Shown one piece after another: positions 9,483 to 18,413 of a stretch of 64,000 nt of DNA (the stretch's first letter is position 1; each line of letters begins with the position of its first letter). The notes beneath the pieces were generated by a model, which saw nothing but the letters and a program-made list of their open reading frames with translations, did not search any database and was not told the origin of the DNA. Source of the DNA: Alloprevotella tannerae ATCC 51259 (GTDB lineage Bacteria > Bacteroidota > Bacteroidia > Bacteroidales > Bacteroidaceae); the NCBI RefSeq assembly GCF_000159995.1, contig NZ_GG700642.1:1196242-1260241 (forward strand), given 5' to 3'. Made by a program: the position numbers and the translations under genes.

Positions 9483-9981
9483 GGATGGTTGCAAAATTGT
9501 CTAAATGTTCGTCTACATAAGCCGCTATCTGCGCCGTATATGACTCTTCGCCTTCGATAAATGCGTCGTCGTGATCGTCAAATTCGGGATACTGCTCAAA
9601 AAGCGCCATAAACTCCGCTTCCGTACAATCGGCCGTCAACACATTTCGATGGCGGCGATACTGTTTGTCGACGCGGCGGAGGAGACGCGCCAAGTCGTCC
9701 ACGCCCCACAGCTTCAAAGCCTTGGCAAACGGATTGTGGAAGAAAAAAGGCCCATAGCCGTTGTGAATGAGTTGGACAAATCCGCCGTCCATCACCTCTT
9801 CGCGCAAGATAGCATAGCCCCAAAGCGTGATCTGGTCAGGCGTAAGCAGGCCGAAAGCTTCAGCTGAGAGTTCTGAACCACAAGCGGCTTTGTAAGCATT
9901 CACAAAGACGTCGAGAAAAGCGTCCATTCCCTCGGCGGCCGCGCAACGCAGGTCGCCGTCGTTTACAATTATCGGATTCAT
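9469..9981 (-). CDS. DMP19-family (DUF4375-type) protein
   Basis: A 170-residue protein, probably cytosolic. The features [46 protein letters not shown] and a C-terminal acidic helix ending in FATIHGKE fit the DMP19 (DUF4375) family, whose role in bacteria is unknown. The longer reading frame up to 10086 has an atypical N-terminal extension. MNPIIVND at 9981 is a better start, and a -7 box lies immediately upstream. It precedes and overlaps smpB, so it may be co-expressed with trans-translation, but a functional link is only inferred. Confidence 0.7.
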   Translation of the reverse strand: MNPIIVNDGDLRCAAAEGMDAFLDVFVNAYKAACGSELSAEAFGLLTPDQITLWGYAILREEVMDGGFVQLIHNGYGPFFFHNPFAKALKLWGVDDLARLLRRVDKQYRRHRNVLTADCTEAEFMALFEQYPEFDDHDDAFIEGEESYTAQIAAYVDEHLDNFATIHGKE

Positions 9982-9986
9982 AATTG

Positions 9987-9994
9987 CAAAGTTA
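9987..9994 (-). promoter_or_regulatory. -7 box very close to the DMP19 start
   Basis: TAACTTTG (written CAAAGTTA on the plus strand) ends only five bases before the ATG at 9981. If used, transcription would begin at or next to the start codon, giving a leaderless or near-leaderless mRNA for DMP19-smpB. Confidence 0.5.
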
Positions 9995-10210
9995 ATACAA
10001 GCTAAGGGAGTTGCAAAGCGCCAAGCTCTTCTTTTATGCATCAAGCCGCAAGGCGGAGGCGCGCCGGCGTGGGGCGAAACGGACAAGGAATGCGGCGGAA
10101 ACCATAAAATAAAGCCCCGAAGTACTTCCTAAAAAGCCAAGGGGCAACCAGGCTTAATGATAAGCGCGGCTGCCACTTGGAGAGAAATCATTAAAATAAA
10201 AACCTAATCT

Positions 10211-10924
10211 TTATTTCTTGGCCTTAATGGGTACGTAAGAGAAAGTAATCACACCCTTTTTGCCCTCTTTGTCCATAAAGTCGGTAAATTTGAGCTTGTA
10301 ATATTGACCGTCTTTACATTTAAGGATAAATACTTTGCCGGGAATGCTGTATTCGTAAGGCGGCATGCCACCTGTCGGTGTACGCTTCAACCATTTGTAG
10401 AGCGCAAGGTTGACTTTGGCGATCTTAGCATAGCCGATGTGGCCCATCATCATATTCTTCGCGTCCACAATAATCTGCTCCTTGATGTCTTTATCGGCCT
10501 CGAAGCCTGAAGAGGGAATAGTCGTCACCTTATCCAGCTCCGTCTCGGTCGTTTCTACCACTTCACCCATATTCGTTTTGGGTTCAAAGCGATGGAAAGC
10601 CAGCTGCCAATCTTTTAATTCTTTAGGTACTTCTGTGTTTTCGGGCTTTTCTTTCGTATAGGCCTCTTCCATTTTCCCTTCATCGTTTTGCTGCTTGTAA
10701 ACCCACGGGCCTTTGACGCCCAGCGTTTCAGTCTTTCCCGTCTTCAAATCAACGTAGGTCCACGTGTCATACTCCGTTGCTGTGACGGTAATTTGTTTAA
10801 CTTGCGCCGGAACTTCAGGATTCGGATCCGGTTTTGGATTCGGCTTGGGAGCAGGATCGTCCTTGCTGCAAGCAGTTGCGATAAAGAGCACTGCTGCGCC
10901 CAACAAAAATGTTTGTAGTTTCAT
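10211..10924 (-). CDS. HmuY-like heme-binding lipoprotein
   Basis: A 237-residue lipoprotein. The signal peptide MKLQTFLLGAAVLFIATACS ends in a lipobox (ATAC), followed by a flexible KPNPKPDPNPE linker. The body matches the HmuY family: DTWTYVDLKTGKTETLG, DWQLAFHRFEPKTNMG, then VFILKCKDGQYYKLKFTDF and GKKGVITFSYVP. HmuY proteins are surface hemophores that pass heme to a TonB-dependent receptor (HmuR). No receptor gene lies nearby, so it is an orphan here. The start at 10924 is set by the signal peptide; the upstream extension to 11014 crosses the promoter. Heme ligands cannot be assigned by eye. Confidence 0.8.
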   Translation of the reverse strand: MKLQTFLLGAAVLFIATACSKDDPAPKPNPKPDPNPEVPAQVKQITVTATEYDTWTYVDLKTGKTETLGVKGPWVYKQQNDEGKMEEAYTKEKPENTEVPKELKDWQLAFHRFEPKTNMGEVVETTETELDKVTTIPSSGFEADKDIKEQIIVDAKNMMMGHIGYAKIAKVNLALYKWLKRTPTGGMPPYEYSIPGKVFILKCKDGQYYKLKFTDFMDKEGKKGVITFSYVPIKAKK

Positions 10925-10951
10925 AGATGTTGTATTTAATTCTAAACGGTG

Positions 10952-10959
10952 CAAAATTA
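10952..10959 (-). promoter_or_regulatory. Promoter of the hmuY-like gene
   Basis: TAATTTTG on the minus strand, preceded by TTG exactly 20 bases upstream, matches the full Bacteroidota promoter. The leader is about 20-25 bases. The 339-base divergent gap to purA (10925-11263) otherwise holds only the purA promoter; no repeat array is seen in it. Confidence 0.75.
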
Positions 10960-11218
10960 CATCTTGTACTAAATCGCTGCAATACCTAAAAACATTGATT
11001 TTAATAGCGCTCAAAAAGCGTTACCAAGCGACAGAATACGCTCAATCAGCCATTCAGACGGCAAGAATAGCTTCCCGATTTGCGTTTTTCTTGACGCAAA
11101 CACATTATTATATATACGCGTGTGTGGCGCGCCCTACTTGAACGCCGCCGCACCCGACATACTTAAAAATTGGTAGAAAATAAGCTTGTATTTATTTTGC
11201 TCTTCGCGGCTCTTGGCG

Positions 11219-11226
11219 TAATTTTG
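11219..11226 (+). promoter_or_regulatory. -7 box of purA
   Basis: TAATTTTG lies 37 bases upstream of the purA ATG. A TTTTG lies about 20 bases further upstream. No purine riboswitch-like fold was recognised in the short leader. Confidence 0.65.
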
Positions 11227-11263
11227 TAGCACCACTAAAGAAAACAATCAGCAAATAAAACCT

Positions 11264-12532
11264 ATGACACAAGGAAAAGTTGATGCTTTGTTGGGCATTG
11301 TCTTCGGCGATGAAGGAAAAGGTAAGGTCGTCGATTATTTTACGCCACGCTACGACGTTGTAGCTCGATTCGCCGGCGGCCCTAATGCGGGACACACCAT
11401 TATATTTGAAGGGAAGAAATTCGTTTTACGCTCTATTCCTTCCGGTATTTTTGATGAAGGCAAACTGAATATCATTGGTAATGGTTGCGTGATCGCACCG
11501 GATCTCTTTATGAACGAAGCGCGTGAACTTGAAACGGCGGGCTATTCGCTCATAGATCGCTTGCACATCAGTCGGCGAGCGCATTTGATCCTCCCAACTC
11601 ACCGCCTGCTTGACCGCGCTTACGAGGCGGCCAAAGGGAAAAACAAGGTCGGGACTACGGGTAAAGGCATCGGCCCTGCCTATTCTGACAAAGCCGCACG
11701 CATCGGCTTACGCGTAGGTGACATTTTAGACAATTTTGAAGCCAAGTATAAGGCGCTAAAGGCGCGCCACGAGCAAATCTTACGCGATCTGAATTTCACA
11801 GATTACGATCTTACCGAAACAGAGCAAGAATGGTTTGCTGGCGTAGAATATATGCGCCAATTCCAACTGAAAGACACGGAAGTAGAGTTAAACAAACTCC
11901 TCCGCGAAGGCAAATCTGTCTTGGCTGAGGGCGCACAAGGCTCTATGCTCGACATAGATCACGGCACGTATCCCTTTGTTTCGTCTTCGTCGACGACGAT
12001 TGGCGGCGTCTGCACCGGACTGGGCGTTGCGCCCCATCGAATCGGCCACGTTTATGGTATATTCAAGGCCTATTCTACCCGCGTTGGCGCCGGCCCGTTC
12101 CCCGTAGAACTCTTCGACGAAACGGGCAACGAGCTGCGACGTATCGGTCACGAATACGGAGCTGTTACCGGGCGCGACCGCCGTTGCGGTTGGGTAGATC
12201 TTGTGCAGTTAAAGTACGCCATAATGATCAATGGCGTGACCGATTTAGTAATGATGAAGAGCGACGTGCTCGATACTTTTAAGGAGATCAAGGTCTGTAC
12301 GGCCTACGAGAAGGCAGGTGAACGAACCGAAGAGATGCCTTTCGACTCCACAGGTTGGACGGCCGTCTACGAAACGCTGCCCGGCTGGGAAACGCCCTTG
12401 ACGGAGATTCGCGAAGAAAAAGATTTCCCGCCTGCTTTCGCTGCTTACATTGCTTATTTGGAGCGCGCACTGGAGACGCCGATCAAGATTATCTCCGTGA
12501 GCCCTGATCGCGAAGCGACGATCTTGCGCTAA
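11264..12532 (+). CDS. purA: Adenylosuccinate synthetase
   Basis: A 422-residue enzyme joining IMP and aspartate with GTP to make adenylosuccinate, the first committed step to AMP; cytosolic. The N terminus has the GTP loop GDEGKGKVVD and the IMP-site segment GGPNAGHTI. Further signatures are GTTGKGIGPAYSDKAAR, LAEGAQGSMLDIDHGTYP and the C-terminal GAVTGRDRRCGWVD. Length is usual for the family. It stands alone with its own promoter and ends at a strong terminator shared with convergent rfbB. Confidence 0.97.
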   Translation: MTQGKVDALLGIVFGDEGKGKVVDYFTPRYDVVARFAGGPNAGHTIIFEGKKFVLRSIPSGIFDEGKLNIIGNGCVIAPDLFMNEARELETAGYSLIDRLHISRRAHLILPTHRLLDRAYEAAKGKNKVGTTGKGIGPAYSDKAARIGLRVGDILDNFEAKYKALKARHEQILRDLNFTDYDLTETEQEWFAGVEYMRQFQLKDTEVELNKLLREGKSVLAEGAQGSMLDIDHGTYPFVSSSSTTIGGVCTGLGVAPHRIGHVYGIFKAYSTRVGAGPFPVELFDETGNELRRIGHEYGAVTGRDRRCGWVDLVQLKYAIMINGVTDLVMMKSDVLDTFKEIKVCTAYEKAGERTEEMPFDSTGWTAVYETLPGWETPLTEIREEKDFPPAFAAYIAYLERALETPIKIISVSPDREATILR

Positions 12533-12577
12533 GCGCCAACGAGTATAAGGCCGGGCTTGCCGAGCGCTACATACAAA

Positions 12578-12608
12578 ACGCCCCGAAGCGGAATCCGCTT
12601 CGGGGCGT
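12578..12608. terminator. Bidirectional terminator between purA and rfbB
   Basis: A 15-base stem, ACGCCCCGAAGCGGA with its perfect complement and almost no loop, lies between the convergent purA and rfbB stops. It is followed by CTCTTTT on the plus strand and preceded by A-rich sequence that gives a T-tract on the minus strand. Confidence 0.85.
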
Positions 12609-12625
12609 CTCTTTTAACTGTATGT

Positions 12626-13744
12626 TTAGCGCGAGCCGTACATTTTTTCGTAGTAATGTTGATAATCAGAGCCCGATACGGCTTCGATCCAATCGTGATG
12701 CTCGAGGTTCCAACGCACGGTTTTTTCAATGCCGACCTCAAATGTCGTTTCCGGATACCAACCCAAATCGACTTTGATTTTAGAGGGGTCGATACCATAG
12801 CGCTGATCGTGGCCGAGGCGGTCTTTCACGAAGGTAATCATGCGTTCATCGATGCCCTCCACCCCTTGCTCGCCGCGCAGGAGTTGACGATAGCTTTCGT
12901 TCTCCTCCATAATGCGGCGCACGGTTTGCAGAATCGTCTTCACGATCTGAATATTTTGGCGCTCGTTATGCCCGCCGACGTTGTAGATACTGCCATCGGC
13001 CGCCTTGTTCACCACCAAATCTATCGCCTTACAATGATCCTCCACGTACAACCAATCGCGGATGTTCAAGCCCTTGCCATAGATGGGCAAAGGTTTGCCT
13101 TGCAAGATATTATTGATCACAAGCGGAATGAGTTTCTCCGGAAATTGATACGGCCCGTAGTTGTTCGAGCAGCGCGTGATGCTGACGGGCATACGATACG
13201 TGTCGCGATAAGCGCAGACCACCAAGTCCGCACTCGTCTTCGACGCAGAATAAGGGCTGTGGGGCTGGAGCGGCGTATCCTCCGTAAAGAAACCTGTATC
13301 GCCCAGACTGCCATAGACCTCATCCGTCGAAACTTGGTGAAAGCGAACGCCTGTTTTCCACGTCGGGTAGCCCTGTTCGTCCTTGCCGGTCACCCAATCG
13401 CGGCGCGCACAATCCAGCAAATTCTGCGTACCGAGAATATTTGTTTGCAGGAAGAGTTGCGGATTTTCGATGCTGCGGTCCACGTGGCTCTCGGCGGCAA
13501 AGTTTACGACCACGTCGAAATGATATTTAGCAAACAGATCGTCGACCAACTTGCGATCACCAATGTCTCCGCGCACGAAGAAGCAGCGCTTCTCATCGAT
13601 GTCGTCGGCGATAGTGCCCAGATAGCCCGCATAGGTGAGCAAGTCTAAGGCTACGACGCGCACATCGTCGTATTTTTTCAATATATACTTTAAGTAGTTT
13701 GCGCCGATAAAGCCGGCAGCGCCTGTCACAAGATATGTTTTCAT
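12626..13744 (-). CDS. rfbB: dTDP-glucose 4,6-dehydratase
   Basis: A 372-residue short-chain dehydrogenase/reductase that dehydrates dTDP-glucose to dTDP-4-keto-6-deoxyglucose on the way to dTDP-rhamnose or related surface sugars. The N-terminal NAD loop is TGAAGFIGANYLKY. NFAAESHVDRSI, the STDEVYGSLG segment and the catalytic Y-x3-K (SPYSASKTSADL) are present, followed by RCSNNYGPYQFPEKLIPL and NVGGHNERQN. The other dTDP-rhamnose genes (rfbA, rfbC, rfbD) are not adjacent, so this copy is separated from its pathway partners. It has its own promoter and a strong terminator. Confidence 0.95.
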   Translation of the reverse strand: MKTYLVTGAAGFIGANYLKYILKKYDDVRVVALDLLTYAGYLGTIADDIDEKRCFFVRGDIGDRKLVDDLFAKYHFDVVVNFAAESHVDRSIENPQLFLQTNILGTQNLLDCARRDWVTGKDEQGYPTWKTGVRFHQVSTDEVYGSLGDTGFFTEDTPLQPHSPYSASKTSADLVVCAYRDTYRMPVSITRCSNNYGPYQFPEKLIPLVINNILQGKPLPIYGKGLNIRDWLYVEDHCKAIDLVVNKAADGSIYNVGGHNERQNIQIVKTILQTVRRIMEENESYRQLLRGEQGVEGIDERMITFVKDRLGHDQRYGIDPSKIKVDLGWYPETTFEVGIEKTVRWNLEHHDWIEAVSGSDYQHYYEKMYGSR

Positions 13745-13764
13745 CTTTTTTCGAGTTTCTTGTG

Positions 13765-13772
13765 CAAAGATA
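13765..13772 (-). promoter_or_regulatory. -7 box of rfbB
   Basis: TATCTTTG on the minus strand ends 20 bases upstream of the rfbB ATG and matches the consensus. Confidence 0.65.
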
Positions 13773-14022
13773 GGCGGCCAAAGTCGGCGGGCAAAATAAT
13801 AAGCTCATTTTCTTCTGCTTCGCCCCACCCCCGTGGGCTATCGTTTTCTCCGCGCGTCTTTTGCTTTGCTGACAACGATCTATCGACCGACGACAAAGGG
13901 CCGGCAATCGGGCGCAGCCTTTTCGCACTGAAGTTTCACGCCAATAAAAACGAGGAGGGCAAGGAAAAATACGCGAAATGACGCGGATGGGTGGATACAA
14001 CAATCGGCCGCAGGCGTTTTTT

Positions 14023-14110
14023 ATCGTGAGGGCAAACCTTTTTCATCACGAGCGCAAGGTCTTTTTATCGTGAGCGTAAACCTTTTTTATCACGAGCGAA
14101 AACGAAAAAG
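14023..14110. repeat. Family B periodic palindromic array, locus B2 (4 units of 22 bp)
   Basis: The cores ATCGTGAG (14023), ATCACGAG (14045), ATCGTGAG (14067) and ATCACGAG (14089) are exactly 22 bp apart and their central CAC/GTG alternates in orientation unit by unit. Each core is followed by a GCGYAAACC-type arm and a T-run. It sits in the 659-base gap between rfbB and the downstream-facing helicase gene (13745-14403). Apart from the rfbB promoter and the helicase terminator, nothing else was recognised in the gap. Confidence 0.85.
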
Positions 14111-14296
14111 GTAAGACTTCGGTGATAAACAATCAGGCGGACGAGGGATTTTCGCACGACTTTCAAAGGCGGTTTGCGCGTGGGAAGCATGGCCGTTGGC
14201 GATATGATAAACTCAATTGCGGAAGGTATTGGCCACCTTGAGGCAACGAAGGCTAAAAATGGGCCGCGGCAGCATTACAGAGTGAAGTATTAGCCA

Positions 14297-14363
14297 ATAA
14301 AAAACAAAGCGCTGCGAGCACGCGTAAGGACTTGCGAAACAAGTAGGGCGGGTGCTCGCAGCG
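14297..14363 (-). terminator. Terminator of the DEAD-box helicase gene
   Basis: CGCTGCGAGCAC (14310-14321) pairs perfectly with GTGCTCGCAGCG (14352-14363). On the minus strand the stem is followed by TTTGTTTTTTATTGG, a good U-tract. Confidence 0.85.
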
Positions 14364-14403
14364 TTTATCAGAAAGCGTGAGGCGCTGCCGAACTTTGGGC
14401 CGT

Positions 14404-15717
14404 TCAACTGCGCATCGGCTCGATGAGCGTCTTCATATTCTTGATTTTTTCTCCGCTTATGCGTTGCAAAACGGTCTTCAAGCGGGCCGTACTTACGGCG
14501 ACGTAGGCGTGATGGTCGACTACGTCGATGCGGCCGATGTCGTTGGCCTTCAATCCGCCTTTCTTGCAAAGAAAACCTACGATGTCCATCTTGCTGAGTT
14601 TGTCCTTCTTTCCGCGCCCTATGTAGAGCGAAGTCCAAACCGGACGCTGCGCGGCGATCGGTTGATCGTCGACGCAGACTTCCCCATCGGCGTGAATAAA
14701 ATCGGGCAGCGTCTCGGCCGGGCCTTTGATGACGTAGGCCGTCCCCTCGTTGTCCCAACGCGTGGCGCGACCGGAGCGATGCGTGAAGTCGTCGGCGTTG
14801 AGCGGAAGATGATAATGGACAACGGCACGCACCTCGGGGATGTCCAATCCGCGAGCGGCCAGATCGGTGGCTACGAGTACGTTGCTACTGCCGGCGCGAA
14901 ACTTATACAAAGAGCGCTCGCGGTCGTCTTGCTCCATACCGCCGTGGTAGATCTGTGCGATGAAACCCTGCTCACGCAAGTAGCGACCGATGCGCTCCGT
15001 ACTCTCGCGATGGGCTACGAAGACGATGGCGGGTGCACCTTTGACATAACTAAGCAAGCGCGCCAGGGTATCGAGTTTGTCCTTGTCGGGCGAGGGCACG
15101 AGGAGCGTCGTCGTGCGTTGGTCTTTAGACTCCGGCAAGAAATTGAGCCTACTGCCTGCCTCATCGATGAAGGCCGGCACGTCGATAGCCGTCGTAGCTG
15201 AAGTCAAAACGTATTGTCGTACACGGCCAAAAGCGGCTAAGAGGGCGGCCATCTCGGCTTGAAAACCCAATTCGAGGCACTTGTCGTATTCGTCTATGAA
15301 GAGGCGGGTGGCAAACTGCGTCTCTACGTTACCCTTCTGCACGTGATCGAGCAAGCGACCGGGGGTAGCAAAAACGATCTGCGGCTTGATCTCACGCAAA
15401 CGGCGATGTTCGTCCATCGTGGGGCGTCCGCCGTAAAGGGAAATGCTTCTAAGCGGCGTCTTCATCGAGCGAAAGACGGCCTCGTTTTGCTGTGCGAGTT
15501 CACGCGTGGGACAAATGACGAGCGCTTGCAGTTGGTCGCGCTCCGCATCCAGTTGCAAGGTAAGCGGAATGAGAAAAGCGAGCGTCTTACCCGTGCCCGC
15601 CGGCGATAACAGGAGGACGTGGCGCCCGCTGCCTATGACCTCGAGCGCTGATTGCTGCATCGGGTTGAGCGCAGCTATGCCAAGCGGCTTGAGCAGTTCG
15701 GTTGTGGTGATTTGCAT
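14404..15717 (-). CDS. DEAD-box RNA helicase, DbpA-like
   Basis: A 437-residue ATP-dependent RNA helicase. Helicase core: Q motif region LNPMQQSALE, Walker A SPAGTGKT, PTRELAQQ, TPGRLLDH, motif II written DEYD instead of DEAD (FIDEYDKCLELGF), motif III TSATT, then ATDLAARGLDIPEV and HRSGRATRWDNEG. The C-terminal 70 residues (IGRGKKDKLSKMDIVGFL...VDVVDHHAYVAVS-like) look like a DbpA-type RNA-binding domain, which in DbpA recognises 23S rRNA helix 92 and acts in ribosome assembly. That role is inferred. DEFD/DEYD variants are known in Bacteroidota helicases, so the substitution is unlikely to inactivate it. It has a strong terminator and no clear promoter box directly upstream. Confidence 0.9.
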   Translation of the reverse strand: MQITTTELLKPLGIAALNPMQQSALEVIGSGRHVLLLSPAGTGKTLAFLIPLTLQLDAERDQLQALVICPTRELAQQNEAVFRSMKTPLRSISLYGGRPTMDEHRRLREIKPQIVFATPGRLLDHVQKGNVETQFATRLFIDEYDKCLELGFQAEMAALLAAFGRVRQYVLTSATTAIDVPAFIDEAGSRLNFLPESKDQRTTTLLVPSPDKDKLDTLARLLSYVKGAPAIVFVAHRESTERIGRYLREQGFIAQIYHGGMEQDDRERSLYKFRAGSSNVLVATDLAARGLDIPEVRAVVHYHLPLNADDFTHRSGRATRWDNEGTAYVIKGPAETLPDFIHADGEVCVDDQPIAAQRPVWTSLYIGRGKKDKLSKMDIVGFLCKKGGLKANDIGRIDVVDHHAYVAVSTARLKTVLQRISGEKIKNMKTLIEPMRS

Positions 15718-15751
15718 AAGGATTGAGATGATGTATAAGTGAAGATGGAGC

Positions 15752-15788
15752 TAAAAATGTTCCGCCGCGAGACGTGCGCGGCGGAACA
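15752..15788 (-). terminator. Terminator of the glycogen operon
   Basis: GTTCCGCCGCG (15759-15769) pairs perfectly with CGCGGCGGAAC (15777-15787). On the minus strand it is followed by ATTTTTAG. It lies just after the stop of the phosphorylase gene. Confidence 0.85.
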
Positions 15789-15809
15789 CTTTATACTTAG
15801 AACTGTATT

Positions 15810-18374
15810 TTATCTAAACCAACGTACGTAGCAGAAATCTTGGCGATGGGCCAAAGCGGGGTGCTTCGGATACATGCGGAAGCCAATCTTGAAACTACCC
15901 GTGAAATCTATACTGTCGGTCAACTCGAACGTGTAGTTGTTGCCTTCATGTCCGACAACGTTCATCGGAATGGCTGCGCGGAAATGCTCGCTTCCATCGC
16001 GGTTGGAGATGATGACCATATCGATGCCGATGGCATTGTCCAAGCCTTGCTCGTCTACGACGTGGCGGATCGTAAATGGTGTGCCGCTGATCAACTGCCC
16101 ATTGAGCACGCCCGCAGGATCGTCGGTGCTAACGACACGCACGTCGTCCCAGCGTGCAACGACTTCTTCCTTCCACGCTGCCAAATCCTTGGCGGTTTCG
16201 TTGTCATTTTTCGTCAGTTGCTTGAAGTGTTTAGCTTCGGGCTTATAGAACTTTTTGTAATAGTCGTCCAACTGTCGTTTCATCGTATAATGAGGCGTGA
16301 TCTTGGCAAACGAATCCTTAACGAAACGAACCCAATTCTCGCTGTAACCAAATCTGTTGCGAGCGTAATAGAGCGGAATGATCTCTTGCTCCAACATAGA
16401 GTAGATGGTCAGTGCGTCAAGGCGGTCCTGCTGCTCTTGGTTCTGATAAGTGCGCGTTGCGGACAGCGCCCAGCCGGCTCCCTCTCTGTAGCCTTCATAC
16501 CACCATCCGTCGAGCACGGAGAAGTTGAGTACGCCGTTCATTTGCGCCTTCTCGCCCGACGTTCCCGAAGCCTCCATCTTGCGCGTCGGCATGTTGAGCC
16601 AAATATCTACGCCGGAAACGAGGCGGTGCGCCAGCTCCATATCGTAATTCTCAAGGAAGAGGATCTTACCTATGAACTCCGGCTGCTGAGATATTTCGTA
16701 AATGCGCTTGATCAAGCCTTGTCCGGCGCCATCGGCGGGATGCGCCTTGCCGGCAAAGATAAATTGGACGGGGTAATCGGGGTTGTTGACAATCTTTTTC
16801 AGACGTTCGAGATCGCTAAACAGCAAGTGGGCGCGCTTATACGTGGCAAAGCGGCGCGAGAAGCCGATTAAGAGCGCGTTGGGGCGAATCTTGTCGAGCA
16901 GCGAAACGACACGCGACGGGTCGCCCTGATTCTTGAGCCAGCTTTCACGAAAGCGGTCGCGGATATACTTAATGAGGCGATTCTTAAGACGAATGCGAGT
17001 ATCCCAAATCACGGCATCCGGAATTTCGTAAATGCGTTCCCAGTAAGCGGGATTACTTTGGTCTTTCATAAAGTCGGAATCAAAGTATTTTTCAAAGACA
17101 GTCCGCCACTCGTGGGCAATCCACGTGGGAAGGTGAACGCCGTTTGTAACGTAGCCAACGTGGCTCTCTTCCGGAAAATATCCGCGCCAAATACCGTTAA
17201 ACATCTCTCGGCTAACTTCGCCGTGGAGCTTGCTAACGCCGTTTACCTCCTGACATGTTTTACACAAGAACGTGGACATACAGAACTTCTCTCCGTGATC
17301 TTCGTCATTCATTCGGCCTAAACCGATAAAGTCGTTCCAAGAAATGCCCAAGCGCTCCGGAACCCAACCCAAATACTTCCCAAAAAGTCCTTCGTCAAAG
17401 TAATCGTGGCCTGCAGGAACAGGCGTATGAACCGTATAAAGAGAAGAAGCGCGCACGAGTTCGAGCGCCTGGCCAAAGTCTAAGCCGCTTTCTGTATAAT
17501 CTACGAGGCGTTGCACGTTGCACAAAGCTGCGTGGCCTTCGTTGCAGTGGTAAATATCTTTCTTGATGCCCAACTTTTTCAAAAGTAAGACGCCACCGAC
17601 GCCCAACAAGTACTCTTGGCGCAAGCGGTTCTCCCAATCGCCGCCGTACAAGGTATGGGTAATAGAACGATCATACTCGGCATTTTGAAGGATATCCGTG
17701 TCTAATAAATAAAGAGAGATGCGTCCTACGTTCACGCGCCAAACCGCTGCGTGAATGGTGACGTTATCCGGAAACGGCACATCTATGATGACCTGATTGC
17801 CGTCTTTATCTAAAAGGCGCTCGATCGGAAGACGGTCGAAGTCTTGCGCTTCATAGTTGGCGAACTGCCCACCATCCATCGAGATGCTTTGGGTAAAGTA
17901 GCCATAACGATAGAGAAAGCCGATAGCACATAAGTCTACGTTGCTATCAGAAGCCTCTTTGAGGTAGTCGCCGGCCAAGATGCCGAGACCGCCGGAGTAT
18001 ATTTTGAGCACGTGCGTCAGTCCATACTCCATGCAGAAGTAAGCCACGCTTGGACGCGTGTGATCAGGCTCCACGTCGATGTATTCGCGAAAGTTTTTAT
18101 ACACCCTATCCATCTCCGCGATAAACTTTTCGTCTTTGGAGACTTCACTCAGCCTGTCGAAGCCAAGCATAGAGAGTTGTTCGATAGGATTTTTTCCAAC
18201 GTCCTTGTAGAGATCTTTGTCCAAACAGCGGAAAAGGTTCACGCATTCCGGATTCCACGACCACCAAAGATTGTGTGCGAGTTCGTCGAGCTTTTTCAGT
18301 TCTGCAGGAATATGATTTTTAACCGTCACCTCACTCCATATCGGCTCGTTGGCGTTGTTTGTTTTTACTTTCAT
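15810..18374 (-). CDS. glgP: Alpha-glucan (glycogen) phosphorylase, GT35
   Basis: An 854-residue pyridoxal-phosphate enzyme that releases glucose-1-phosphate from glycogen or maltodextrins. The N terminus has [12 protein letters not shown] and [20 protein letters not shown], typical of the shorter alpha-glucan phosphorylase subclass. The PLP lysine lies in the segment [18 protein letters not shown] (GEKA). The C terminus carries a small beta-rich extension (residues about 740-854). It lies 39 bases downstream of the glycogen synthase gene on the same strand, so synthesis and breakdown enzymes are made from one transcript, implying post-translational control of flux. A terminator follows. Confidence 0.93.
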   Translation of the reverse strand: MKVKTNNANEPIWSEVTVKNHIPAELKKLDELAHNLWWSWNPECVNLFRCLDKDLYKDVGKNPIEQLSMLGFDRLSEVSKDEKFIAEMDRVYKNFREYIDVEPDHTRPSVAYFCMEYGLTHVLKIYSGGLGILAGDYLKEASDSNVDLCAIGFLYRYGYFTQSISMDGGQFANYEAQDFDRLPIERLLDKDGNQVIIDVPFPDNVTIHAAVWRVNVGRISLYLLDTDILQNAEYDRSITHTLYGGDWENRLRQEYLLGVGGVLLLKKLGIKKDIYHCNEGHAALCNVQRLVDYTESGLDFGQALELVRASSLYTVHTPVPAGHDYFDEGLFGKYLGWVPERLGISWNDFIGLGRMNDEDHGEKFCMSTFLCKTCQEVNGVSKLHGEVSREMFNGIWRGYFPEESHVGYVTNGVHLPTWIAHEWRTVFEKYFDSDFMKDQSNPAYWERIYEIPDAVIWDTRIRLKNRLIKYIRDRFRESWLKNQGDPSRVVSLLDKIRPNALLIGFSRRFATYKRAHLLFSDLERLKKIVNNPDYPVQFIFAGKAHPADGAGQGLIKRIYEISQQPEFIGKILFLENYDMELAHRLVSGVDIWLNMPTRKMEASGTSGEKAQMNGVLNFSVLDGWWYEGYREGAGWALSATRTYQNQEQQDRLDALTIYSMLEQEIIPLYYARNRFGYSENWVRFVKDSFAKITPHYTMKRQLDDYYKKFYKPEAKHFKQLTKNDNETAKDLAAWKEEVVARWDDVRVVSTDDPAGVLNGQLISGTPFTIRHVVDEQGLDNAIGIDMVIISNRDGSEHFRAAIPMNVVGHEGNNYTFELTDSIDFTGSFKIGFRMYPKHPALAHRQDFCYVRWFR

Positions 18375-18413
18375 AACGATATTGTAGTTTCTATATTTTA
18401 TACTTTATAGTAA

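Noticed and set aside
12557-13648. A 363-residue plus-strand frame antisense to rfbB
   Set aside because: It is a mirror frame of a strongly conserved gene on the other strand, shows no domain, and has no promoter of its own; it also crosses the terminator.
15390-15420. DEYD in place of DEAD as a sign of an inactive helicase
   Set aside because: All other helicase motifs are intact and DExD variants are known to be active in Bacteroidota DEAD-box proteins.
15840-16871. A 343-residue plus-strand frame antisense to glgP
   Set aside because: Lies entirely within the phosphorylase gene and reads as a shadow without protein-like features.
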